Part shown: positions 44,876 through 52,315 of the stretch, piece by piece | Layout: every line of letters begins with the position of its first letter | How positions within the stretch are numbered: position 1 is the stretch's first letter | Assembly (NCBI RefSeq): GCF_000334895.1 | Contig: NZ_BAFM01000004.1 | Span: 1 to 64,000, forward strand | Reading direction: 5' to 3' | Source: Halococcus agarilyticus | GTDB lineage: Archaea > Halobacteriota > Halobacteria > Halobacteriales > Halococcaceae | DNA: 64,000 bases | Program-made: the position numbers and the translations under genes | Notes under the pieces: generated by a model | Databases searched by the model: none | Seen by the model: the letters and a program-made list of their open reading frames with translations, nothing else | What the model was told of the DNA's origin: nothing

Positions 44876-45745
44876 ATGCACTCAGTCGTTCTGACGAAAG
44901 GCGTACCGGATTTCCGCGAGGGACAGGTCGCGTTCGACGAGGACGGACATCTCGAACGCGGAAACACCCCGACGGTGATGAACCCCAACGACAAGCACGC
45001 GCTGCGGACCGCCCTCCAGACCAAGGTCCGACATGGAGGTTCCCTCAGCGTGATGAGCATGGGGCCGCCTGGCTACGGCGACGTCCTCCGAGAGGCGATG
45101 GAAACGGTCTACGCCGACGACCTCTACCTCCTCTCGGACCGCGAACTCGCGGCCTCGGACACGTGGGCGACCGCGATCACGCTCGCCACGGGCCTCCAGA
45201 AACTCGACGACACGCCGGACCTCGTGTTTGCGGGATTCAAGACCGCCGACGGTGAGACCGGCCACACCGGACCCCAGGCGTGCTGGTGTCTCGACTGGCC
45301 GATCATCACCCACGTCGTCGCGCTCGACGTCGACGAGGACGACAGTACTGTTCGGGCGAAACGCCTCGTCGAGGGCGACATCGAGGAGATCGAAACCGTC
45401 GAGGCCCCGATGCCCGCGTTCATCGTCGCCGATCCCGAGTTCGAGCCGACGTACCGCAAGGCCTCGCATCGACTCACGCTCAAGGACCTCCAGGCCGAGA
45501 CCGCGGAACGCGCCGAAAACCACGAGGAGCATCTGACGACATGGGATCACGCGGATCTGAACCTCGACCCGGACTACATCGGCCTGGACGGGTCGCCCAC
45601 CATCGTCTCGTCGGTCGATCCGATCCCGAAAGCGCCAGCAGAGCGTGAGGCGACGATGGTCGATCCCGACGACGGCGAGGGGATGAGCGAGGTGTTCGAG
45701 GCGATGCAACCGTTCGCGGACGGACGATCGGCGGCGGGTGACTGA
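44876..45745 (+). CDS. etfB: Electron transfer flavoprotein beta subunit
   Basis: 289 aa. Recognisable ETF-beta features are SVVLTKGVPDF at the start, NPNDKHALRTAL, VMSMGPPGYGDVLREAME and the AMP/FAD-binding region FAGFKTADGETGHTGPQACWCLDWP. It forms a heterodimer with EtfA and carries electrons from acyl-CoA or other dehydrogenases to the quinone pool. Spaced 2 nt from etfA. The acidic C-terminus is halophilic. Close packing with etfA, the ETF:QO gene and ferredoxin supports one operon. Confidence 0.93.
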   Translation: MHSVVLTKGVPDFREGQVAFDEDGHLERGNTPTVMNPNDKHALRTALQTKVRHGGSLSVMSMGPPGYGDVLREAMETVYADDLYLLSDRELAASDTWATAITLATGLQKLDDTPDLVFAGFKTADGETGHTGPQACWCLDWPIITHVVALDVDEDDSTVRAKRLVEGDIEEIETVEAPMPAFIVADPEFEPTYRKASHRLTLKDLQAETAERAENHEEHLTTWDHADLNLDPDYIGLDGSPTIVSSVDPIPKAPAEREATMVDPDDGEGMSEVFEAMQPFADGRSAAGD

Positions 45746-45747
45746 TC

Positions 45748-47712
45748 ATGAGCGAGAACATCGACCCCGGTGAGCACACGGTCGAACAGCTCCAGGACGA
45801 ACTGGCCGAGATCGACAGCCCTCGCGAGCTCGAAGGGATGCTCGACGCCGAAAAGGACGGCCAGCAGCGAAAGACGGCCCAGGAGGCGATCCGCGCGCGG
45901 ATGCGCGAGGTCGGTCCCGCCGAGGACGAGGCGGTCGAAGAGGGAACCGAGACCGAAGGCGAGTACCGCGAATCCGCCGACGAGGTTGAGGGCGATCAGG
46001 AGGAGGCCGCATCCGCGAGTGACGGGGGAGCCGATGACGGAAGCGACGCCGACGATCTCGCGCTCGATCCCGCGGAGTACGACATCGCGGAGTTCGGTCC
46101 CGCGATCAAGGGCGTCGACGACGCCGACGAGCTCGAAGCCATCCTCGCGGCCGAGGAGAGCGGCGAGGACCGCGACAACGTGAAGACGCTGATCGAGAGC
46201 CGGATCGACAAGGTCACGGAGGACGCCGGAGAAACGGGCGAGATCGATCCGAGCGAGCTCTCGACCGCCGAACTCGGCAACGCGCTCCAGGGGATCGACG
46301 ACGAGGAGCGCCTGCGGGAGGTCTTGGAGGCCGAACAATCCGGCGAGGACCGGAGCGCGGCGGTCAACCTGATCCAGAACCGGATCGACTCGGTCCAGGA
46401 GGAGGAAGCGCCCGAGGAGATCGAGGTCGTCCCGCCGGAGGAGAAACACCCCGATCTCGATCACCCGACGGCGGACAAACAGTACGTCAAGGCCATCGAG
46501 GACGGCGACTACCGCGACATGTGGGTCTACTGCGAGACCCAGGCGGGCGAGCTGATCGACGTCTCGAAGGAGATGCTCGGGAAGGCCCGCGAGCTGATGG
46601 ACACCTACAACGAGGAGTACGAAACCGACGAGCGGGTCATCGCGGTGCTGATCGGCAGCGACGTCGAGAAGCACACGGAGGACGTGATCGCGTACGGGGC
46701 TGACGTGGTGGTCCACCACGAGGACGATCGGTTAGAACGGTTCCAACACAAGCCCTACACCGAGCTGTTCTGTGACATGGCGCGGTGGGGCGGCGACCCG
46801 ACCGCCGACGAGGGGCCGGAGGAAGCCGACTGGCGCGAGTACGACGAGCCCCGCTACACGGTGTTCCCGGCGACGAACAACGGACGAGACCTCTCGGCGC
46901 TGGTCCAGGGCGAACTCGACTCCGGGCTGGCGTCGGACTGTTCCGACCTCTACATCGAGGAGGCCATGATCTCGAACCCCGCGAAGACCGGCCGGCCGGG
47001 CACGAAAAAGGAGTTCGAGCGGGTGCTGCATATGAAGCGGCCCGATTTCTCGGGATTCGAGTACTCGACCATCCTCTGTCTCGACAACCCCACCCGGGAG
47101 TTCCACCCTCAGGGCGCGTCGGTGATCCCGGGGAGTTTCGACCTCCCCGAACCCGATCACGACCGCGAGGGTGAGGTGATCGAACACGACCTCGATCTGG
47201 AGGAGGACTGGCTCCGGGTGTCGGTCACCGACCACGATCAGCTCGACGAAGGTGTCGATCTGACTGGCCACGACGTGGTGGTGGCGATGGGCCGGGGCAT
47301 CGGCGACGACCCCACGGAAGGTATGGAACTCGGCATCGACCTCACCGACGCGTTCGAGGATGCCGGACTCGGGGTCTCGCGCGGGATCGTGACGGGTTCG
47401 TACGAGTTCGCGGGCCACGTCGAGCGCTACACGGCGGAGGAACGCCAGATCGGCGAGACCGGTCAGGTCGTCGAACCCGACCTCTACATCGCCGCCGGGA
47501 TCTCCGGCGCGGTGCAGCACAAGGTCGGCATGGACGAATCCGAGACGATTATCGCTGTGAACACCGATCCCGACGCGCGCATCCGTGACTTCTCGGATTT
47601 CTTCGTCGAGGGCGACCTCTTCGAAGTGTTGCCGGAGCTCACCGCGGCGCTGGAATCGGGCGAACTGGATGTCGAAGCGATTGCGGCAGACGGAGGGGCA
47701 ACCGATGACTGA
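45748..47712 (+). CDS. etfA: Electron transfer flavoprotein alpha subunit with triplicated N-terminal helical module
   Basis: 654 aa, about twice the usual EtfA. Residues about 245-640 are EtfA proper, with the FAD signature RQIGETGQVVEPDLYIAAGISGAVQHKVGM split between two strands. Residues 1-240 hold three copies of a module of about 48 residues (about 7-55, 106-156, 166-216) with the pattern L-x3-[LI]-x-x-[IV]-D-[DS]-x-x-x-L-[EG]-x-[MIV]-L-x-A-E followed by a second helix ending R-[IM]-[DR]-x-V, joined by Asp/Glu-rich linkers. It binds FAD and transfers electrons with EtfB. It overlaps the ETF:QO gene by 8 nt. Confidence 0.92.
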   Translation: MSENIDPGEHTVEQLQDELAEIDSPRELEGMLDAEKDGQQRKTAQEAIRARMREVGPAEDEAVEEGTETEGEYRESADEVEGDQEEAASASDGGADDGSDADDLALDPAEYDIAEFGPAIKGVDDADELEAILAAEESGEDRDNVKTLIESRIDKVTEDAGETGEIDPSELSTAELGNALQGIDDEERLREVLEAEQSGEDRSAAVNLIQNRIDSVQEEEAPEEIEVVPPEEKHPDLDHPTADKQYVKAIEDGDYRDMWVYCETQAGELIDVSKEMLGKARELMDTYNEEYETDERVIAVLIGSDVEKHTEDVIAYGADVVVHHEDDRLERFQHKPYTELFCDMARWGGDPTADEGPEEADWREYDEPRYTVFPATNNGRDLSALVQGELDSGLASDCSDLYIEEAMISNPAKTGRPGTKKEFERVLHMKRPDFSGFEYSTILCLDNPTREFHPQGASVIPGSFDLPEPDHDREGEVIEHDLDLEEDWLRVSVTDHDQLDEGVDLTGHDVVVAMGRGIGDDPTEGMELGIDLTDAFEDAGLGVSRGIVTGSYEFAGHVERYTAEERQIGETGQVVEPDLYIAAGISGAVQHKVGMDESETIIAVNTDPDARIRDFSDFFVEGDLFEVLPELTAALESGELDVEAIAADGGATDD

Positions 47713-49378
47713 GGATTACGAACACTACGAGGCGGTGGTGGTCGGTGCGGGACCAGGCGGCGCGGCGGCGGCCGCGACGCTCGCACGCAACGGCGTCGAA
47801 ACAGTAGTATTGGAACGGGGCGTCGACGCCGGTTCGAAAAACGTTACGGGGGGACTGATCTACGCCGAGGAGTCCGCACCCTACACGATCGACGGCATCT
47901 TCCCCGGCTTTCGCGAGCACGCGACCGAACGGCCAGTAACGGACTACTACATTCACAACATCGCTGGCGAGCAGGTCCGAACGTTCGACATCACGGACGG
48001 TCACGAACAGGACACCGAGTGGGCCGATGCCGTGCTCCGCCGAAAAATGGACTCGTGGATGGCCCGGCAGGTCCACGAGATCACCCGCGAAACCGGTGGC
48101 GGCCTGCTGACGGAGGTGAAGGTGAACGGGCTCCTCGAAGAAGACGGCGAGATCGTCGGGGTGACGTGCGAGGAACTCGACCCCATCAAAGCCGACTTCG
48201 TCGTCGCTGCGGACGGCGTGAACTCCGAACTCGCGCGCGAGGCGGGGCTGATGGACTGGGAGGAACCCGAAGAGTGGTTCCAGGGCGTGAAGGCTGTCGT
48301 CGACATGCCTGGCGACACGATCAACGAGCGGTTCGGGATCGCCGACGACGAGGGTGAGGCCCACCTGTTCTCGGGCGACCTCTACGACGGCGTCCGGGGC
48401 GGCGGGTTCCTCTACACCAATCAGGATTCGCTGTGCATCGGGAACGTCTTCCACCTCGACAGCATCGTTGAGGAGGAAGCCGAGGTTCAGGACCTGCTCG
48501 ACGCACTCCTCACCCATCCGGTGCTCGCCCAGTGGCTCGGCGACGACTACGACGAGCGCGAGTATTCGGCGAAACTCGTTCCCGACTCGAAGAAGGCCGC
48601 GAACCCCTCGCCGCATCAGGGTCGGCTGGTGCTCGTGGGCGACGCCGGCGGGCAGATGCAGGCCCAGGGGCCGATCATCAAGGGGATGAACCACGCGGTG
48701 ACCGCGGGCGCGCTCGCGGCGGAGGCGTTCGTGGAGGCGCGTTCCAGAGGAGAGCCCGACTCGGCGGGCGAACGCTACGAGCGCCGGCTCCACGACGAAG
48801 GCGTGATGGCGAAGCTCCGGCCCGCGCGATACGAGGTGGCGAGCGCGCTCGGCGAGAACGACACGACGACCCGGCTCGCCGAACGCGCGCTCGACTCGTC
48901 GGTCGGGCGACTCGGCGTCCGGATGGCCGATCGTGTCGGGTTGCTCGAACGCGCGTACAGCTCGCCGTACCTCGCGACGATGATGCCCGACACGAAGACG
49001 CCCTACGTCACGCTGCCCACGATCATCGGCGAGGAACTCGGCGCGACGGTCGAGGCCGAATCCACCGTCGAGCTCCCGAGCCTCGAAGAACGCATCGGCG
49101 ACCTGACCTACGACACCGACGTTGGCAACCCCCACATCGTGGTCGAGGACAACTCCTTCGAGGCCAGCGGCGCGGCCGTCACGGCCTGCCCGGTCAGCGC
49201 GATGGATTACGGCGGCGGATGTTACCGTGACGAGACGGTGCAGTCGAACGGCGACGAGAAGCGGGTCGTGAGCCTCGACACGCAGCCCTGCGTCGAGTGC
49301 GGGACCTGTGCCATCGTCGCCGACACGCAGTGGGAGCATCCCCGTGGCGGCAAGGGTGTCGAGTTCAGGGAAGGCTGA
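47705..49378 (+). CDS. Electron-transferring-flavoprotein:quinone oxidoreductase (FixC-FixX fusion)
   Basis: 557 aa. The N-terminus has the FAD motif VVVGAGPGGAAAA and the GDAGG motif (LVLVGDAGGQMQAQGP). The C-terminal 110 residues form a FixX-like ferredoxin domain: ASGAAVTACPVSAM, GGGCYRD and QPCVECGTCAIV, ending DTQWEHPRGGKGVEF. Separate FixC and FixX proteins are usual in bacteria, while fusion is seen in mitochondrial ETF-QO. It would pass electrons from EtfAB to menaquinone, linking this operon to the men genes. Confidence 0.92.
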   Translation: MTEDYEHYEAVVVGAGPGGAAAAATLARNGVETVVLERGVDAGSKNVTGGLIYAEESAPYTIDGIFPGFREHATERPVTDYYIHNIAGEQVRTFDITDGHEQDTEWADAVLRRKMDSWMARQVHEITRETGGGLLTEVKVNGLLEEDGEIVGVTCEELDPIKADFVVAADGVNSELAREAGLMDWEEPEEWFQGVKAVVDMPGDTINERFGIADDEGEAHLFSGDLYDGVRGGGFLYTNQDSLCIGNVFHLDSIVEEEAEVQDLLDALLTHPVLAQWLGDDYDEREYSAKLVPDSKKAANPSPHQGRLVLVGDAGGQMQAQGPIIKGMNHAVTAGALAAEAFVEARSRGEPDSAGERYERRLHDEGVMAKLRPARYEVASALGENDTTTRLAERALDSSVGRLGVRMADRVGLLERAYSSPYLATMMPDTKTPYVTLPTIIGEELGATVEAESTVELPSLEERIGDLTYDTDVGNPHIVVEDNSFEASGAAVTACPVSAMDYGGGCYRDETVQSNGDEKRVVSLDTQPCVECGTCAIVADTQWEHPRGGKGVEFREG

Positions 49379-49421
49379 TGGACCGGCGTTCGATGTCGGT
49401 ACAGGCCGGTACTCGCCGCCG

Positions 49422-49787
49422 ATGACGTCGGGCTACGCCGACCGGATCACGGGGTTCGTCGAGCAGGCAGAGCGCGACCGTCGGAAGTTCGATCCTCCAT
49501 CGAACCCACCGGACGAGGAGCGCGCGATGGCCTTCCTCCGGGAGGGTCTCGGCCCGCTCGTGGCGCTGTACCTCGAAGCCAGAACTGCTGAATGGGACGT
49601 CGAGTTTTCGGCCGCGGAGCTCGAACAGTTCCACCGGGCGACGAACGCCTGGCTCGCGCTCTATGCACGGTGCTACGGCGTCGAGATGGAGCCCGACGCC
49701 ACGGTTCGGCGGGCCGCCGAACTGTTGCTCGACACCGACAATATTCGAGATACTGCACAACTGCTGACACGTGTGCCGTCGCGCTGA
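49422..49787 (+). CDS. Conserved haloarchaeal protein linked to the ETF operon
   Basis: 121 aa, all-helical and acidic, with no signal or membrane segment. It begins MTSGYADRITGFVEQAERDR and has a helix pair containing AMAFLREGLGPLVALYLEART and FHRATNAWLALYARCYG. I do not recognise a named domain. It starts 43 nt after the ETF:QO stop in the same direction and may be cotranscribed. A longer frame upstream begins inside the ETF:QO gene and is rejected. Confidence 0.65.
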   Translation: MTSGYADRITGFVEQAERDRRKFDPPSNPPDEERAMAFLREGLGPLVALYLEARTAEWDVEFSAAELEQFHRATNAWLALYARCYGVEMEPDATVRRAAELLLDTDNIRDTAQLLTRVPSR

Positions 49788-49872
49788 CGACGACCGGTCG
49801 TCGAACCGGACGGCGACACTCCATCAAAAATCGACACAAATAGTTAAGTAGCGTGTAGTGGTATCACTTCGC

Positions 49873-50616
49873 ATGCAGGTATCGGAGGCGTTCGAGTTCA
49901 CCCACGAGGACCGAAAGAGCATCTACCAGTACATCGAGGACGCCGACGATCCGGTCGAGGCCACCGAGGTCCGGGACGCGCTCGGTCTCGATCCGAGCGG
50001 GTTCAGACACCACCTCGCCATCCTGAAGCGCGACGGTCTCGTCCACGAATCGGCCGGAATGGTCGAGGCGGCGTTCGAGGGCAGCGACGCGGCCGACGAG
50101 GAGACCTTCGAGCAGGAGGGCGTAGAGTACACCATCCGGCCGGCGATCGAGACCGATCGATCAGGGCTCGTGGGTGTGATCCGCCAGGTCGCCGGCGAGA
50201 AGACCTACACCGTCGCCGAGAGCGTCGCGGACGTCGTCGACCACGAGGAGGCTCTCGTGCGGGAGAACGAGGTCCGCTCGCGGATGTTCTTCGTCGCCAC
50301 CGTGGGCGACGAGGTGGTGGGGTGGATCCACCTCGACGCGCCCGAACTCGAGAAGCTCTCACACACCGCCGAGCTCACCCTTGGGGTACTGGAGGAGTAC
50401 CAGGGCCACGGTATCGGCGGTCGACTCCTCGATCGCGGGCTCGCCTGGGCGGAAGAGAACGCCTACGAGAAGATCTACAACTCGATTCCCTCGACCAACG
50501 AGGACGCGATCGCGTTCTTCGAGGCCCACGGCGGCGAGGTTGAGGCCACCCGCGTGGATCACTACAAGATCGGCGACGAGTACATCGACGAAGTGATGCT
50601 GGCGCTTCGTCCGTAG
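49873..50616 (+). CDS. Winged helix-GNAT fusion protein
   Basis: 247 aa. Residues about 10-65 make a winged helix (HEDRKSIYQYIEDADDPVEATEVRDALGLDPSGFRHHLAILKRDGLV, read as successive helices), and residues about 95-247 a GNAT acetyltransferase with the acetyl-CoA loop VLEEYQGHGIGGRLLDRGL. The fusion could be an acetyltransferase that binds DNA or an acetyl-CoA-responsive regulator. A TATA-like AGTTAAGTA about 26 nt before the ATG at 49873 suggests a leaderless mRNA and excludes the five extra codons upstream. Confidence 0.85.
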   Translation: MQVSEAFEFTHEDRKSIYQYIEDADDPVEATEVRDALGLDPSGFRHHLAILKRDGLVHESAGMVEAAFEGSDAADEETFEQEGVEYTIRPAIETDRSGLVGVIRQVAGEKTYTVAESVADVVDHEEALVRENEVRSRMFFVATVGDEVVGWIHLDAPELEKLSHTAELTLGVLEEYQGHGIGGRLLDRGLAWAEENAYEKIYNSIPSTNEDAIAFFEAHGGEVEATRVDHYKIGDEYIDEVMLALRP

Positions 50617-50646
50617 TCGCCCATCCGAGAGGGGAGGAGGAAACGA

Positions 50647-50811
50647 TCAGCTCCATTCCTCGGCTGCACCCTCCAGCGGCTCCGCGACGACGCCCTCCTG
50701 CTGGACCAGTACGCGGGCGTGAGCCGTGCAGACCTCTCGGTTCGCGTCCCACGGGACGTGGAGGCGCACCGCCGCCGGATCCTCGCACTCCGCCTCGGCG
50801 CACGTCGTCAT
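50647..50811 (-). CDS. 54-aa cysteine-containing small protein
   Basis: A complete small frame, ATG at 50811 to TGA. The product begins MTTCAEAECEDPAAVRLHVP, then WDANREVCTAHARVLVQQ, and ends EEWS. Cys4, Cys9, Cys28 and His31 have the spacing of a small zinc site (C-x4-C-x18-C-x2-H). Composition is acidic and halophilic. It lies between convergent/divergent neighbours with no overlap, in what would otherwise be a 265-nt gap. Function unknown. Confidence 0.6.
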   Translation of the reverse strand: MTTCAEAECEDPAAVRLHVPWDANREVCTAHARVLVQQEGVVAEPLEGAAEEWS

Positions 50812-50881
50812 GGGCGACGTACGCGGTGCGTCGTTACAGTCGTTGCGGCACAGCCGTGTCCGAATGCGAACGCGAACGAAC

Positions 50882-51364
50882 TCAGAGGAAGTGGACGAGC
50901 ACCATTGTCACGAGCATCGTCACGGTCAGGAGCGCCTGGATCACCGTCGAGGCGAGCATCCCGATGGCGGCGTAGATCGCGGTCCGGAGGCTCTGTTCGG
51001 GGTCCTGATGGCGGTAGAACTCGACGACAAAGACCGTCCCCATCACGCCGACGATGACCCCGAGCGGGCCGGCGACGAAGAAGAGGACGATGCCGACGAC
51101 CGCCGCGAGCACGGTCGTGACCGTCGACGCGCCGCCGGCACGGGCCGAGACCGCACCGGCGAAGTAGTCGGCGAGAACGCCGATGAGGCCCACGATCACG
51201 AGCACGACGAGCAGGATCGGGCCTGGCTCGGCGTAGCCGGACTGCCACCAGTAGAGCAGAACGCCGGCGATCGACAGCAGCGCTCCCGGCAGCAGTGGGA
51301 CGACGCTGCCGGCGACGGCGACGACGAGGAGTACGAACGCGGCGATCGCGAGGAGTTCGACCAT
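50882..51364 (-). CDS. DUF456 family membrane protein
   Basis: 160 aa with about five transmembrane helices and the DUF456 pattern VPLLPGALLSIAGVLLYWW near the start and ADYFAGAVSARAGGAS, then a Gly-rich FFVAGPLGVIVG helix. The family is of unknown function, found in bacteria and haloarchaea. The N-terminus begins directly with the first helix (MVELLAIAAFVLLVV). It is divergent from the riboswitch-crcB unit, with 100 nt between its start and the riboswitch. Confidence 0.88.
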   Translation of the reverse strand: MVELLAIAAFVLLVVAVAGSVVPLLPGALLSIAGVLLYWWQSGYAEPGPILLVVLVIVGLIGVLADYFAGAVSARAGGASTVTTVLAAVVGIVLFFVAGPLGVIVGVMGTVFVVEFYRHQDPEQSLRTAIYAAIGMLASTVIQALLTVTMLVTMVLVHFL

Positions 51365-51433
51365 ACGGGCCGTGGACGGTCGCGCGGGTTAGTCACACCG
51401 ATATCGACCGTGGCGGGGACGATTTCGCAGCGC

Positions 51434-51517
51434 CGATATACCGTGGCTCCGCAGAGGAGCTATCGGGCGATGGAGTCCACCTGCTCCAACCGCTGGGTTC
51501 CCAGCTGATGACTCCTT
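51434..51517 (+). promoter_or_regulatory. Promoter and fluoride (crcB-motif) riboswitch
   Basis: A TATA-like GATATACC (51435-51442) is followed after about 23 nt by the aptamer, 51465-51517. Conserved pieces in order are GGCGATGGAGT (51466-51476), CCAACCGCTGG (51486-51496) and AGCTGATGACTCCT (51503-51516). GGAGT (51472-51476) can pair with ACTCC (51511-51515), the long-range pairing of this class, and GCTGG/CCAGC forms the small hairpin with GTTC loop. The short stem GGCGA/CCACC has two imperfect pairs. A TTTT run follows directly. It ends 12 nt before the crcB start codon at 51529. Fluoride binding would switch on expression of the exporter genes. Confidence 0.88.
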
Positions 51518-51528
51518 TTCGAGCATCC

Positions 51529-51921
51529 ATGCACGACACTCGGCTCCTTCGCACGATCGAGGCCGCCACGCTGATCGGCATCGGCGGGTTTGCGGGGTCG
51601 AACCTCCGGTATCTCGTAGCACGCGTGATTCCCGGGCCCGGTGGAACGCTCGCCGTCAACGTCGTCGGGAGCTTCGTGCTCGGGTTCGTGCTCTACGAGG
51701 CGATCTACGCCGGCGTACTCGCCGAGCGAACCCGGGTCGTCGTCGCCACCGGCTTCCTCTCCTCGCTGACGACCTACAGTACGTTCGCACTCCAGACCAC
51801 GCTGCTCGCCGAGCCGGTGTGGATGGTTGCGAACGTGCTCGTCACCTACTGCCTCGGATTTGCCGGGGTGCTCGCGGGCCGCAGCCTCGCCCGGCGCGTC
51901 GACGGGGGGACTGGCGAGTGA
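51529..51921 (+). CDS. crcB: Fluoride channel/exporter CrcB (Fluc), first subunit
   Basis: 130 aa with four predicted transmembrane helices. Fluc motifs: GIGGFAGSNLRYLV (G-x3-G-x3-R-Y), TLAVNVVGSFVLG with the pore Asn, and SLTTYSTF with the fluoride-lining Thr/Phe region. The ATG at 51529 is preferred because an earlier in-frame ATG at 51508 lies inside the riboswitch TGATGA segment. It overlaps a second crcB gene by GTGA, the normal arrangement for heterodimeric fluoride channels. It protects the cell from fluoride. Confidence 0.94.
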   Translation: MHDTRLLRTIEAATLIGIGGFAGSNLRYLVARVIPGPGGTLAVNVVGSFVLGFVLYEAIYAGVLAERTRVVVATGFLSSLTTYSTFALQTTLLAEPVWMVANVLVTYCLGFAGVLAGRSLARRVDGGTGE

Positions 51922-52283
51922 TTCCACTCGACCCAGCCTACCTCGTCGGCACCGGCGGAGCGCTCGGGGCGCTCTGTCGAACCTACGTGGGCCGGCACGT
52001 CGAGGGCGAAACCTACCCGCTCGGAACGCTCGCGGTCAACGTTCTCGGGAGCTTCGTGCTCGGGCTCGTGACGTTCGCTGGCGCTGGCGAGGAGATCGTC
52101 TTACTCCTCGGAACTGGCGCGTGCGGATCGTTCACCACCTTTTCGTCGTTCTCGTTCGAGACGGTTCGGCTCGTGGAGCAGGGCGAGTCGGCCGCGGCGG
52201 CCGCAAACGGTGCCGTGAATCTCGTCGGCTCACTGGCGGCGATCGGCGTCGCGTGGCTCGCGGTGCGGATCGTTCTCGGGTAA
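51918..52283 (+). CDS. crcB: Fluoride channel/exporter CrcB (Fluc), second subunit
   Basis: 121 aa from a GTG overlapping the first crcB stop. Motifs GTGGALGALCRTYVG, LGTLAVNVLGSFVLGL and SFTTFSSFSFE match Fluc. The two subunits share the NV-GSFVLG and FTTFS-type motifs but differ elsewhere, as expected for a heterodimer whose halves insert in opposite orientation. The first helix begins almost at the start codon. It lies under control of the upstream fluoride riboswitch. Confidence 0.93.
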   Translation: MIPLDPAYLVGTGGALGALCRTYVGRHVEGETYPLGTLAVNVLGSFVLGLVTFAGAGEEIVLLLGTGACGSFTTFSSFSFETVRLVEQGESAAAAANGAVNLVGSLAAIGVAWLAVRIVLG

Positions 52284-52315
52284 CCGTCAGGCCGGTGGAC
52301 TGACGGGCCGGAGAA

